Shown one piece after another: positions 54,016 through 64,000 of a stretch of 64,000 bases of DNA; position 1 is the first letter of the stretch, and every line of letters starts with the position of its first letter. Both the position numbers and the translations under genes were made by a program. The notes below the pieces were generated by a model that saw nothing but the letters and a program-made list of their open reading frames with translations, was not told the origin of the DNA and ran no database searches. The stretch is from RH2-MAG17b sp050745265 (GTDB lineage Bacteria > Acidobacteriota > Terriglobia > UBA7540), in the NCBI GenBank assembly GCA_050745265.1, contig JBOGKE010000042.1:1-64000 (forward strand), given 5' to 3'.

Positions 54016-54180
54016 CTAACTCTTCTTCGACGTCACGGCAAAAAACGCTGCGATCTGCTGCTCTACTTTTCTGCTCTTGCACTTCGGGCACGTGACGCGA
54101 TTTTTACCGAGATCGGCCACGCTCATGGTCTGGGTGAATTTCTTACTGCATTCCTTGCAGTTAAATTGGTAGACGGGCAT
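54016..54180 (-). CDS. FmdB-type zinc-ribbon protein
   Basis: 54 residues from ATG 54180, preceded by a good GGAGG. MPVYQFNCKECSKKF, then VTCPKCKSRKVEQQ give two CxxC pairs of the FmdB/CxxC_CXXC_SSSS regulatory zinc-ribbon family. Its role is unclear; members are often near amide or formamide metabolism or as small regulators. The longer frame to 54228 has no family features. It is the first gene of the minus-strand group ending with the metal transporter. Confidence 0.85.
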   Translation of the reverse strand: MPVYQFNCKECSKKFTQTMSVADLGKNRVTCPKCKSRKVEQQIAAFFAVTSKKS

Positions 54181-54303
54181 AAAATCGTTACCTCCGCGTT
54201 CGAACGGCGCGGCGGGAATTGTCGGCACTTGGCCGGGGACTCCCGCGCTGCCGGGTTCACTATTCTACCAGAGCGCGAGCCAATCAAACATCGCCTCGGA
54301 ACC

Positions 54304-54480
54304 TGTCATTCTGCGCAGCTCCTCATGGCGCTTCGCGACACCCCGAAGCATCAAATGCCCCCTCACCCGCCCTCGTTCCTCGGGCACGCTCTCCCACAGG
54401 GAGACGGTTTGAAGAACGGGGAACTCCAGCCCTCTCCCCGAGGGAGAGGGTAGCGAGCCCTTCGGGGGCTCAGAATGACA
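54304..54480 (+). mobile_element. MITE-like element with perfect 10-bp terminal inverted repeats
   Basis: 177 bases. Ends tgtcattctg and cagaatgaca are perfectly complementary. The interior holds tcgcttcgcgacacc, ccctcgttcctcgggc and a ccctctcccc/gagggagaggg hairpin. A second, inverted copy with one end lost lies at 39858-40033. No coding capacity. Mobilisation by a transposase in trans is inferred. Confidence 0.6.
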
Positions 54481-54612
54481 GATCGAGAGCTTTTCGCCGC
54501 TACACGAGCGACCGCCGCTGCAGAAACGAATCCGGTTTGCTGAATCCCGGCAGGCGCGCCATGATGAAGTACGCGAGGCGTCTGGGACGGCCGAATCAGC
54601 GAGAGGCATCTG

Positions 54613-56895
<2,283 letters not shown>

Positions 56896-56904
56896 TCGGT
56901 AGTC

Positions 56905-56992
56905 GGTAGCCACGGCACGGCTGTCGTGCCGTGGGTTTTTATTGCGCGTCCGAACGAAGAGCCCACGGCACGAAGACCGTGCCGTGGCTACC
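56905..56992. repeat. Paired-hairpin (BIME-like) element, family A, second copy
   Basis: ggtagccacggcacg...cgtgccgtggg and cccacggcacg...cgtgccgtggctacc form two strong hairpins, and the halves are inverted copies of each other. The design is the same as at 44178-44261. It fills the space between maeB and rnr and could end maeB transcripts. Confidence 0.8.
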
Positions 56993-57009
56993 ATGACGTT
57001 ACGACTTGT

Positions 57010-59481
57010 ATGCGACCTTTTCCTTCCCGTCATCAAATCCTCGAAGTATTTGAAGCGCACCCTGAAAAAACCTTTCGACTGCGCGAGCTGGTCGAGCAGC
57101 TCGGTCTCGCCAGCAGCCAAGCGCGCGAGCTGAAGTCGGTTCTCAAGGAGCTTGCCAAGCGGCGCGCGATTCTTTATCTCAAGAAGAGCCACTTCGCGCT
57201 TGGGTCGCGGCGCGATCAAGCTCCGCGGCGCGAGAAAGGTTCCGAGCCAGCTCCGCACAGGCCGGCGGCAACGCAGCCGAACGTCGTCACGGGCCGGCTG
57301 ATCGGGCACCGCGACGGATACGGCTTCGTTGTGCCCGACGCGCGCGCGGGAAGCGGGGGTCAGGACGTTTTCATTCCGCCGCCCGCTATGAAAGACGCGA
57401 TGCACGGCGATCGGGTCGAAGTGCAAGTCTTCGCGTCGAAACTCGACCCGCGCCGGCCCGGCGCGCGACGCTTGGAAGGCGTCATCCTCCGCGTTCTGCG
57501 GCGCCAGCAACGGACCGTCGTGGGTGAATTTCATCACGCGGCGGGTCAGAGCTACGTTCAGCCGTTCGACACTCACGTCGCGCATCGCATTGTGATCCCG
57601 CGCGGCGAAGAGCGCCCGCACGGCGGAGACCCCGGGATGCGCCACAGGCAATTCGGCGGCGAATCGGAGGCGCCGGGCGGACGAAAGCGTCGCGCCGGGC
57701 CGAGCGATCTGGAAGGCCTGATCGTCGACGTCGAGATCACGGATTTTCCGAGCCGCCTCTCGCCTCCGCGCGGCCGCGTGATCGAGGTGCTGGGCGAGCG
57801 CGACGATTTTGGCGTGGATGTCGAGATCATGATCCGCAAGTTCCACCTGCCGCATCGCTTCCCACGCGAGGTTCTCGACGAAGCGGCGCGCGCTCGCCGC
57901 GAGGTCACCGCCGAGGAACGCGAAGGCCGCGCGGATTTCCGCCACCTTCCGGTCGTGACCATCGACGGCGAAACGGCGAAGGACTTTGATGACGCCGTGT
58001 ACGTCGAGCGGCGGCCGAACAACCGCTATCTGCTCCAGGTGCACATCGCCGATGTCGCCCATTACGTGCGCCCGGGCGCGGCGATTGACCGGGAGGCGCA
58101 GGTGCGTGGCACGTCGGTCTATTTTCCCGATCGCGCCGTACCCATGCTGCCGCTCGAGCTTTCGAACGGTATCTGCAGCTTGAACCCGGACGTCGCGCGC
58201 CTCGTGATGTCGCTGTTGATGGAAATTGATGGGAACGGCCACACGGTTGCCACCGAGATTGTGCCGGGAGTGATTCGAAGCCACGAGCGGATGACCTACA
58301 CCGCCGTCCACGCGATTCTCTCCGAAGACGAATCCGCATGCCGCCGGTACGCCCCTCTCGTGGAAGAATTCGAGCTGATGGAAGAATTGGCGATTGTGCT
58401 CAATGAGCGGCGCGAGGCTCGCGGCTCAATCGATTTCGACTTGCCTGAGCCTTCGATTGAGTTCGACGAGCGCGGGCAGATGACCGGAATCGCGCGGTCG
58501 GAGCGCAACATCGCCCACCGCATCATCGAAGAATTTATGCTGGCGGCGAATGAGGCGGTCGCCGTCTATCTCGAGCACCGGGCCATCCCGTCGCTCTTTC
58601 GCATTCACGAGAAGCCCGATCCCAAAAAAATAGTCGACTTTGAGCAGATCGCCGCCACGTTCGGCTACTCCCTCGGCGTGGAGCTTCCCGCTGCCCAGCG
58701 CGTTCGCGTGCGCGGCCGCGACGACCGGCAGCGCTCCGCGCGTTACGAAGAACGCCCGAGCGAAGACCTGAAGATCACATCTCGCCACTACCAGCGCCTC
58801 ACGAAGCGGATCGCGGGAAAGCCCGAGGAGCGAATCCTCTCCTATCTCATGCTTCGCTCTCTAAAGCAGGCGCGTTACTCGGAGGAAAATCAGGGCCATT
58901 TCGCGCTCGCTTCCGCCACCTACACGCACTTCACGTCTCCCATTCGCCGGTATCCCGATCTGATCGTGCATCGGATCCTGAACGCTGCATTGCAGGATGC
59001 GGGCTCGCATAAGGACTCTCATCCGGCGCGCGTCAGAGGAATGCCGCCCGGACTCGTTCGCGCGTCGAAGCGTGAACCGGAAGCCGGCCTCGATGGGGGT
59101 GTGTTCATAACCGCCGAAGAACTCCACGCGCTGGGCATTGAAACCTCGGAATGCGAGCGGCGCGCCGCCGACGCCGAGCGCGAGCTGATGGATTGGAAAA
59201 AGGTGACGTTCATGTCGAGCCGGATGGGGGAGGAATTCGAGGCGCTGATCATCAGCCTCGGCCCATACGGCTTTTTTGTGGAGCTGATCGATCTGTTTGT
59301 CGAAGGTCTCGTTCCGGTCGAAAGCTTCGGCGACCCCGGGTGGACTTATCGCGAGACGCTGCGCGCGCTCGTCCACCGCGATTCTCGCCGCGCCTACCGG
59401 CTGGGCGATCGCGTCACGGTGCGGCTGGACCGCATCGACCGCGATGGCAACAAGCTGCTCTTCTCCGTGGTTGAGGCGTAG
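57010..59481 (+). CDS. rnr: Ribonuclease R
   Basis: 823 residues from ATG 57010 (MRPFPSRHQILEVF). There is an N-terminal winged-helix segment, cold-shock domains (GRLIGHRDGYGFVVPD, DVFIPPPAMKDAMHGDRV), the RNB catalytic domain (TIDGETAKDFDDAVYVERR, DVAHYVRPGAAIDREAQ, RGTSVYFPDRAVPMLP) and a C-terminal S1 domain (GEEFEALIISLGPYGFFVEL). The acidic quartet of the RNB active site is present in DGETAKDFDDAV. It degrades structured RNA processively in the 3' to 5' direction. Upstream codons back to 56926 lie in the repeat and are not used. Confidence 0.95.
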   Translation: MRPFPSRHQILEVFEAHPEKTFRLRELVEQLGLASSQARELKSVLKELAKRRAILYLKKSHFALGSRRDQAPRREKGSEPAPHRPAATQPNVVTGRLIGHRDGYGFVVPDARAGSGGQDVFIPPPAMKDAMHGDRVEVQVFASKLDPRRPGARRLEGVILRVLRRQQRTVVGEFHHAAGQSYVQPFDTHVAHRIVIPRGEERPHGGDPGMRHRQFGGESEAPGGRKRRAGPSDLEGLIVDVEITDFPSRLSPPRGRVIEVLGERDDFGVDVEIMIRKFHLPHRFPREVLDEAARARREVTAEEREGRADFRHLPVVTIDGETAKDFDDAVYVERRPNNRYLLQVHIADVAHYVRPGAAIDREAQVRGTSVYFPDRAVPMLPLELSNGICSLNPDVARLVMSLLMEIDGNGHTVATEIVPGVIRSHERMTYTAVHAILSEDESACRRYAPLVEEFELMEELAIVLNERREARGSIDFDLPEPSIEFDERGQMTGIARSERNIAHRIIEEFMLAANEAVAVYLEHRAIPSLFRIHEKPDPKKIVDFEQIAATFGYSLGVELPAAQRVRVRGRDDRQRSARYEERPSEDLKITSRHYQRLTKRIAGKPEERILSYLMLRSLKQARYSEENQGHFALASATYTHFTSPIRRYPDLIVHRILNAALQDAGSHKDSHPARVRGMPPGLVRASKREPEAGLDGGVFITAEELHALGIETSECERRAADAERELMDWKKVTFMSSRMGEEFEALIISLGPYGFFVELIDLFVEGLVPVESFGDPGWTYRETLRALVHRDSRRAYRLGDRVTVRLDRIDRDGNKLLFSVVEA

Positions 59482-60413
59482 TGTCGCTTTCCCGGAAAAG
59501 CGGGTCAGTGAGGCAACTGTCTCAAGTGTCGCAACCGTGTCGTGCGGGCGTTTCGCCCGGCGAGGCGCCGCCGCGCTTCGATTCAAGCCAACGGCCGCGA
59601 GACATGCTAACGCCCCGGGCAAGCTGCCGGACGCGTCCCGATTTCAGCGCCGTGGCCGTTTGAGGCTCTTCTTTTGTTTTCATCAACATCTGGGTTCCCG
59701 CGCAATTTCGCTAGCCCTTCTACGTGATTGACGCCGCAGCGGTTACCCCATTTGCGTCCGAAAGCTTGGGTTCGTTTTTGGGTTCGTTTTTCATTAGCAG
59801 ATCCTAATGGCCACTGTTTTCTTAGACGTCTGGGTTCAGGGCGGGAAAACAACGATTCATGTTTCCCGATTAGCGCTAGCCTACTGTGCTAGCCATGCGG
59901 TGACGATCGCCCGGCGAAAACGGCGGCCAGGGCCTTCGATTCCGGCGCCCGAATGGGCTTTGATCATCCGAGGTCCGCTTCGTTACGGCGGCAATCGGCA
60001 AAGGAGAGTGTCTCATCGGTCTCGAACGTCTCATTGGGGTCGTTTTGCGGCGCGGCCTCGGCTTCTATCGAGCGTACGCCGGGTCATTGAGAATTTGGGA
60101 ACGAACGAGACAAACGAGGCAGCATTTTTCTGGATGGGAGGTCGCACGGTCATAAAGGGGCGATGGAGGGCGTTTACCCCGGGCGAGCGTTTGTGCTAGT
60201 ATGGCAGTTTGTCATCCTGATTCTTTCCCATATTTCGCAGGCTTGCCAGAGGCGACGCCCGGGTCCGCTCGGAAACGGCCGGGAGGGGTAGGTAGCCTGG
60301 CGCATTTCCAAGCCCGCGCGGGGTCAGCCGGCCAACGGCTGAGGCGCGATTCCTCACTCGAACGTTTGGATGATTGGCCTCCTGTATTCTGGCGCGCAGA
60401 GGCTTGCGAGCTT
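59482..60413. other. Repeat-rich noncoding region
   Basis: About 930 bases without a supportable gene. It contains the second ggttcgtttt-type repeat (59695-59852) and GC-rich fragments. The frame that leads into the mqnD-like gene is open from 60201, but its first 70 codons are not family-like. Confidence 0.45.
59695..59852 (+). repeat. ggttcgtttt-type dispersed repeat, copy 2
   Basis: atttcgctagccctt near 59704, gggttcgtttttgggttcg at 59767-59785, then cattagcag and a closing tctgggttc near 59828. The order of blocks follows the copy at 43650-43810. Confidence 0.5.
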
Positions 60414-61316
60414 ATGAAACCATTTCTGGACGGACCTATGGACGTTGCGATCGCGCGAAACCCTGAGAGCGTACCCGGGCTCGTGGATTTGACGCTGGCA
60501 CACAGCCCCGACTCGGACGACGCCTTTATGTTTTATGCGTTGGCGACTCGGAAGATTCCCACCGAGCCGCTGAAATTCCAGCACACGCTCGAAGACATTC
60601 AGAGCCTCAACTCGAAGGCGCAGAAAGGCGTCTTCGACGTGTCGGCCATTTCGTTCCACGCCTACGCCTACATCGCGGATCAATATATTCTGTTGCCGAG
60701 CGGCGCAAGCTTTGGCGACCGGTACGGACCCATCGTGGTGGCCAAAGGGACGCTGAGCGCGTCGGATCTGAAGAAGAAGCGCGTGGCGGTTCCGGGGAAG
60801 ATGACGACGGCGTTCCTGACGCTGATGCTTTACGAGCCGGACGTGGAGCCCCTCGTCGTGCCGTTTGACCGCATCCTCAGCGTTGTGGCCAAGGGTGAAG
60901 CGGACGCGGGCGTGGTGATCCACGAGGGGCAGCTCACGTATGGACTGGAAGGACTCAGTAAAGTAATCGACCTCGGAGAATGGTGGCACCGGGAGACGGG
61001 CCTTCCACTGCCGCTCGGCGGAAACGTGATCAAGCGTTCGCTCGGCTCGGCGGTCACGCGCCAGGTCGCGCAGGTGATGCGAGCGAGCATCCTTTACAGC
61101 TTGGAGCATCGCGAGGAGGCGCTCGCCTACGCGATGCAATTCGCGCGCGGCCTCGATCATTTCACCGCCGACAAGTTTGTGTCGATGTACGTCAACGACT
61201 GGACCGTCGATTACGGCGAGAACGGGCGACGCGCCGTGCAGTCGCTCCTCGACCGCGGCTTTGAGCGCGGTTTGCTGCCGGAAAGAGTGAAGGCCGAATT
61301 TGTCGAAGGCGCTTGA
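60414..61316 (+). CDS. mqnD: MqnD-like protein, futalosine-route menaquinone synthesis
   Basis: 300 residues from ATG 60414 (ATG 60438 is an alternative). LTLAHSPDSDDAFMFYALA, LEDIQSLNSKAQKGVFDVSAISFHAY, split for length, VVAKGTLSASDLKKKRVAVPG and GLPLPLGGNVIKRSLG fit the MqnA/MqnD periplasmic-binding-like fold, closest to MqnD (1,4-dihydroxy-6-naphthoate synthase). In the SDD block MqnD usually has an NDT-type sequence, so specificity is not certain and MqnA is the alternative. It suggests menaquinone made by the futalosine pathway. Next to arginase and ddl on the same strand. Confidence 0.78.
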   Translation: MKPFLDGPMDVAIARNPESVPGLVDLTLAHSPDSDDAFMFYALATRKIPTEPLKFQHTLEDIQSLNSKAQKGVFDVSAISFHAYAYIADQYILLPSGASFGDRYGPIVVAKGTLSASDLKKKRVAVPGKMTTAFLTLMLYEPDVEPLVVPFDRILSVVAKGEADAGVVIHEGQLTYGLEGLSKVIDLGEWWHRETGLPLPLGGNVIKRSLGSAVTRQVAQVMRASILYSLEHREEALAYAMQFARGLDHFTADKFVSMYVNDWTVDYGENGRRAVQSLLDRGFERGLLPERVKAEFVEGA

Positions 61317-61572
61317 CCGCGCGGGCTTCACCCGGCATTCATCAGCTGTCCCCTTCCCTTCCTTCTGGGCCGTGCGGCAGGTCCGTTCTGCGGCCGGCGT
61401 GGTCGCCGCTCCCTTCCTGCATCAGGGTAGGCACTAATTCAATCCGAGCGGCGCTACAGAGCGCGACCGGCGTCTGCGCCCCATCCCTGCTGAAGCACGC
61501 CTTCGTCCGATCTCCAAAGCCCGGTTGTGATATGAATATGACTTGCTCAATTCGAGCCATCAGGGTGCCTCA

Positions 61573-62478
61573 GTGAAAGTCCGGATTCTCGGCGTTCCTC
61601 TCGACTTAGGCCAAGCGCGGCGCGGTGTCGACATGGGACCCTCCGCCGTGCGAGCCGCCGGTTTGAACGACGCGATCCGGAGCCTTGCCCACACGGTGGA
61701 GGACAGCGGCAATCTTCACGTAAAGATCGCCGAAGAACAGCACTTCGGCGATCAGCGCGCGAAGTACCTGAACGAAATTGCCGAGGCGTGCCGCGACGTG
61801 GCCGTCCGCGTCGAGCAGACGCTCGACGCCGGCTGCTTCCCGCTATGTTTGGGGGGAGACCACTCCATCGCGATCGGAACCATCGCCGGCATCTCGAAAT
61901 TTTACAGAGACCGCGGCCTGTCCGTTGGCCTGCTCTGGATCGACGCCCACGGGGACTTGAACACGCCCGAGTCGAGCCCCAGCGGCAACATTCACGGCAT
62001 GCCTTTCGCCGCGTCGCTCGGACTCGGCCCGAAGGCGCTGACCGCGATTTTGGGTTTCCAACCCAAACTGCACGCGAGCCACTGCGCCCTGATCGGCGTG
62101 CGCGATCTCGACGCGTCCGAGCGCAAGCTGGCAAAGGAATCGGGAATCCACGTGTTTACGATGCGCGATATCGACGAGCAGGGAATGCGCACGGTGATGG
62201 AGAAGGCGATCGGATTTGCCTCGGCGGCTACGGGCGGCTACCACGTCTCGTTCGATATGGACGTGATGGATCCGGTTGAGGCGCCCGGCGTGGGAACGCC
62301 GGTGCGAGGAGGGCTCACGTACCGCGAGGCGCATCTCGCGCTCGAGATGGTCGCGGACAGCGGCAAAATGCTGGCCTTCGAGCTGGTCGAGGTGAACCCG
62401 ATCATTGACATCATGAACAAAACCGCGACGCTCGGGGTGGGGCTCACAACCTCGGCGCTCGGGAAGAAAATTCTTTAG
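61573..62478 (+). CDS. rocF: Arginase
   Basis: 301 residues from GTG 61573 (a TTG at 61543 is also in frame). Manganese-binding motifs: GGDHSIAIG, WIDAHGDLNTP and SFDMDVMDP, and the substrate-loop SGNIHGMPFA. This is the arginase branch of the ureohydrolase family (SxNxHG pattern), which converts arginine to ornithine and urea. The C-terminus (ELVEVNPIID) is typical. It is followed by ddl with 13 bases between, so they probably share a transcript, though their functions are unrelated. Confidence 0.93.
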   Translation: MKVRILGVPLDLGQARRGVDMGPSAVRAAGLNDAIRSLAHTVEDSGNLHVKIAEEQHFGDQRAKYLNEIAEACRDVAVRVEQTLDAGCFPLCLGGDHSIAIGTIAGISKFYRDRGLSVGLLWIDAHGDLNTPESSPSGNIHGMPFAASLGLGPKALTAILGFQPKLHASHCALIGVRDLDASERKLAKESGIHVFTMRDIDEQGMRTVMEKAIGFASAATGGYHVSFDMDVMDPVEAPGVGTPVRGGLTYREAHLALEMVADSGKMLAFELVEVNPIIDIMNKTATLGVGLTTSALGKKIL

Positions 62479-62491
62479 CCGCGACCGAGTC

Positions 62492-63679
62492 ATGCATAAA
62501 AAACTCAGGCTGGGAATTCTGTTTGGCGGCCGCTCCGGCGAGCACGAGGTGTCGCTCGAGTCCGCCGCGTCGGTGCTGAAAGCCGCGAACCCGCAAAGGT
62601 ACGAAATCGTTCCGATCGGCATCACGCGTGAGGGACGATGGATTGCGGGGGCGGCGCTCGGAGAGTTCACGCCAGAGGCGCTCGCGCTCGCGCTCAGCAC
62701 AGGCACGCCCTTCACGCCGCCGGCTGATCCCACGCAGAAAGATCTCATGCCGCTTGCCTCGCCGGGCGCCGCAAGGAACCACCCGATCGATGTGATCTTT
62801 CCGGTCCTCCACGGCACGTTTGGCGAAGACGGCACCGTCCAAGGGCTGCTCGAGCTCGCCGGAATTCCCTACGTCGGCGCGGGAGTGCTTGGCTCCGCCG
62901 CCGGCATGGACAAGGACCTGATGAAGCGGCTCTTCCGCGATGCGGGGCTGCCGGTTGTGCCCTGGATTCTGGTGTTGCGGCGCGAATGGCAGGCGCACGC
63001 CGCGCGAGTGCGGCGCGAGATCGAGCAGGCGCTCGGGTATCCCGTGTTCGTGAAACCGGCGAATTTGGGATCGTCGGTCGGCATCAGCAAGGTGCACGGC
63101 CGCGCCGAGCTTGATGCAGCGCTCGCCCTTGCCGGCCGATACGACCGCAAAATTCTGGCGGAGCGCGCCGTGGACGCTCGCGAGATCGAATGCGCCGTGC
63201 TCGGCAATGATACGCCGCGGGCGTCGGTGCCGGGAGAAATTGTGCCGGTGAATGAGTTTTACGATTACGAGGCGAAGTACGTGCGCGAGGGTTCACGCCT
63301 GATCATCCCGGCGAAAATCGGCGCGCGCAAGAGCCAGGAGGTTAAAGCCGTTTCGATTCGCGCCTTCAAAGCCGTCGACTGCGCGGGCATGGCGCGGGTC
63401 GACTTTCTGCTCGACCGCAAATCCGGCGAGATCTTCGTCAACGAGATCAACACGATTCCCGGCTTTACCTCGATCAGCATGTATCCGAAGTTGTGGGAGG
63501 CGAGCGGCGTGTCATATCCCCGGCTGATTGATTATCTCATCGAGCTCGCGCTCGAGAGGCACAAAGAGAAGAGCGAAGTTGAATACAGCTACCAGCGGCT
63601 GCAAGCCGCGCAGTCTGATGAAAAGCCCGCCCAGCCTGTCATTCCCGAGCCGGCTCGCCGGGCTCCCCGCAAAGTTTGA
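62492..63679 (+). CDS. ddl: D-alanine--D-alanine ligase
   Basis: 395 residues. LGILFGGRSGEHEVSLESA, the FPVLHGTFGEDGTVQGLLELAG block (split), GMDKDLMKRLFRDAGLPV, YPVFVKPANLGSSVGISKV and FVNEINTIPGFTSISMYPKL are those of the Ddl ATP-grasp ligase that supplies D-Ala-D-Ala for peptidoglycan. The C-terminal 30 residues (after EYSYQRLQAAQSD) are extra and proline/alanine-rich. It is complete. The start at 62492 matches family N-termini. Confidence 0.95.
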   Translation: MHKKLRLGILFGGRSGEHEVSLESAASVLKAANPQRYEIVPIGITREGRWIAGAALGEFTPEALALALSTGTPFTPPADPTQKDLMPLASPGAARNHPIDVIFPVLHGTFGEDGTVQGLLELAGIPYVGAGVLGSAAGMDKDLMKRLFRDAGLPVVPWILVLRREWQAHAARVRREIEQALGYPVFVKPANLGSSVGISKVHGRAELDAALALAGRYDRKILAERAVDAREIECAVLGNDTPRASVPGEIVPVNEFYDYEAKYVREGSRLIIPAKIGARKSQEVKAVSIRAFKAVDCAGMARVDFLLDRKSGEIFVNEINTIPGFTSISMYPKLWEASGVSYPRLIDYLIELALERHKEKSEVEYSYQRLQAAQSDEKPAQPVIPEPARRAPRKV

Positions 63680-63867
63680 AAAAACCGTCCCCTCATTTCC
63701 GCGAAAGCGGGAATCAGCTAAACGCAGATCGGGAAAAAGCGCGAAGCTACCATCGGCCCCGGCGGAACAACAAAGAATCGCGCCCCGTTTTCCTCATCAG
63801 TGTTCATCAGCATTAATCCGGGGATCGGTTATCCTCGTTCGTGGTCGAACACGACGCCAAAGCGCGC

Positions 63868-64000
63868 GAACAAGCCTATAAGCCGAGTTCTGTATCCCGA
63901 TTGTGATCGGGACGGCGACCATTCCTCTAGGCCCGGCATTACTGACGGGCTCAAGCGACCTACCCGAGAGTGATCCGCGCCCCGCAAACCCGGAGCGCGT
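63868..64000 (-). ncRNA. rnpB: RNase P RNA, 3' part (continues beyond the right edge)
   Basis: Read on the minus strand, the 3' end contains acagaactcggcttatag, the conserved terminal segment of bacterial class A RNase P RNA. Upstream of it are the cctagaggaatggtcgcc block (universal region) and gggtaggtcgcttgagccc. About 130 bases are visible. The RNA forms the catalytic part of RNase P, which matures tRNA 5' ends. The 5' part is outside the window. Confidence 0.9.

Overview
The window looks like a chromosome segment from a GC-rich, diderm, soil-type bacterium, most probably an acidobacterium. This lineage is inferred from gene content. The clues are a 1.15 kb-residue TonB-dependent receptor with a carboxypeptidase-like N-terminal domain, several Tat-exported proteins of carbohydrate-enzyme type, two ECF sigma/anti-sigma operons, LPS synthesis (kdsA), a futalosine-route menaquinone gene (mqnD-like), and many hairpin-rich intergenic repeats of a kind common in that phylum.

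Layout. 1-4.9 kb, minus strand: an ECF sigma / zinc-finger anti-sigma cluster running into LiaI/LiaF-like membrane proteins, tiny coiled-coil membrane proteins and a DUF4097-type protein, which reads as an envelope-stress regulon. 5.1-13.2 kb: a zinc-dependent sugar/alcohol dehydrogenase, then a minus-strand surface and carbohydrate group (polysaccharide deacetylase, TPR protein, Tat-exported glycosidase-like protein, peptide-N-glycosidase A homologue). 13.6-16.5 kb: a second ECF sigma/anti-sigma/TPR operon. 16.6-22.0 kb: HU, CpsB-type phosphatase, amidase, moeA, gatC and a DciA-like gene.

22.5-28.4 kb is the main accessory region. A type I-E CRISPR-Cas locus survives only at its two ends: a frameshifted start of cas8e on the left, and the 3' end of cas1e, an intact cas2e and a one-spacer repeat pair on the right. 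About 4.7 kb in opposite orientation fills the space where the rest of the cas operon should be. It holds a HigBA toxin-antitoxin pair, a beta-class DNA methyltransferase with a probable restriction-enzyme partner, and a frameshifted gene.

28.5-34.2 kb: maf, pyrG, an IVS-like four-helix-bundle gene bounded by 24-bp inverted repeats, kdsA and recN, followed by a Uma2-family protein that lacks a usual acidic residue. 35.1-38.6 kb: the TonB-dependent receptor. 38.7-40.1 kb: a graveyard of repeats and a transposase relic. 40.2-43.4 kb: a class-I glutamine-amidotransferase-like hydrolase, a macro-domain protein and a Tat-exported barrel protein. 43.4-47.4 kb: repeats flanking a coupled P-loop ATPase / TPR gene pair, which is the best candidate here for an undescribed two-gene system. 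47.8-54.2 kb: a Tat-exported glycosidase-like protein, a TonB-like protein, an NRAMP-related transporter with altered metal-site motifs, a phosphotransferase and an FmdB-type zinc ribbon. 54.6-63.7 kb: housekeeping genes (malic enzyme/PTA hybrid, RNase R, MqnD-like, arginase, D-Ala-D-Ala ligase). The right edge contains the 3' end of RNase P RNA on the minus strand.

No database search was possible. Family names rest on recognised motifs, and starts were chosen by ribosome-binding sites and family N-termini.
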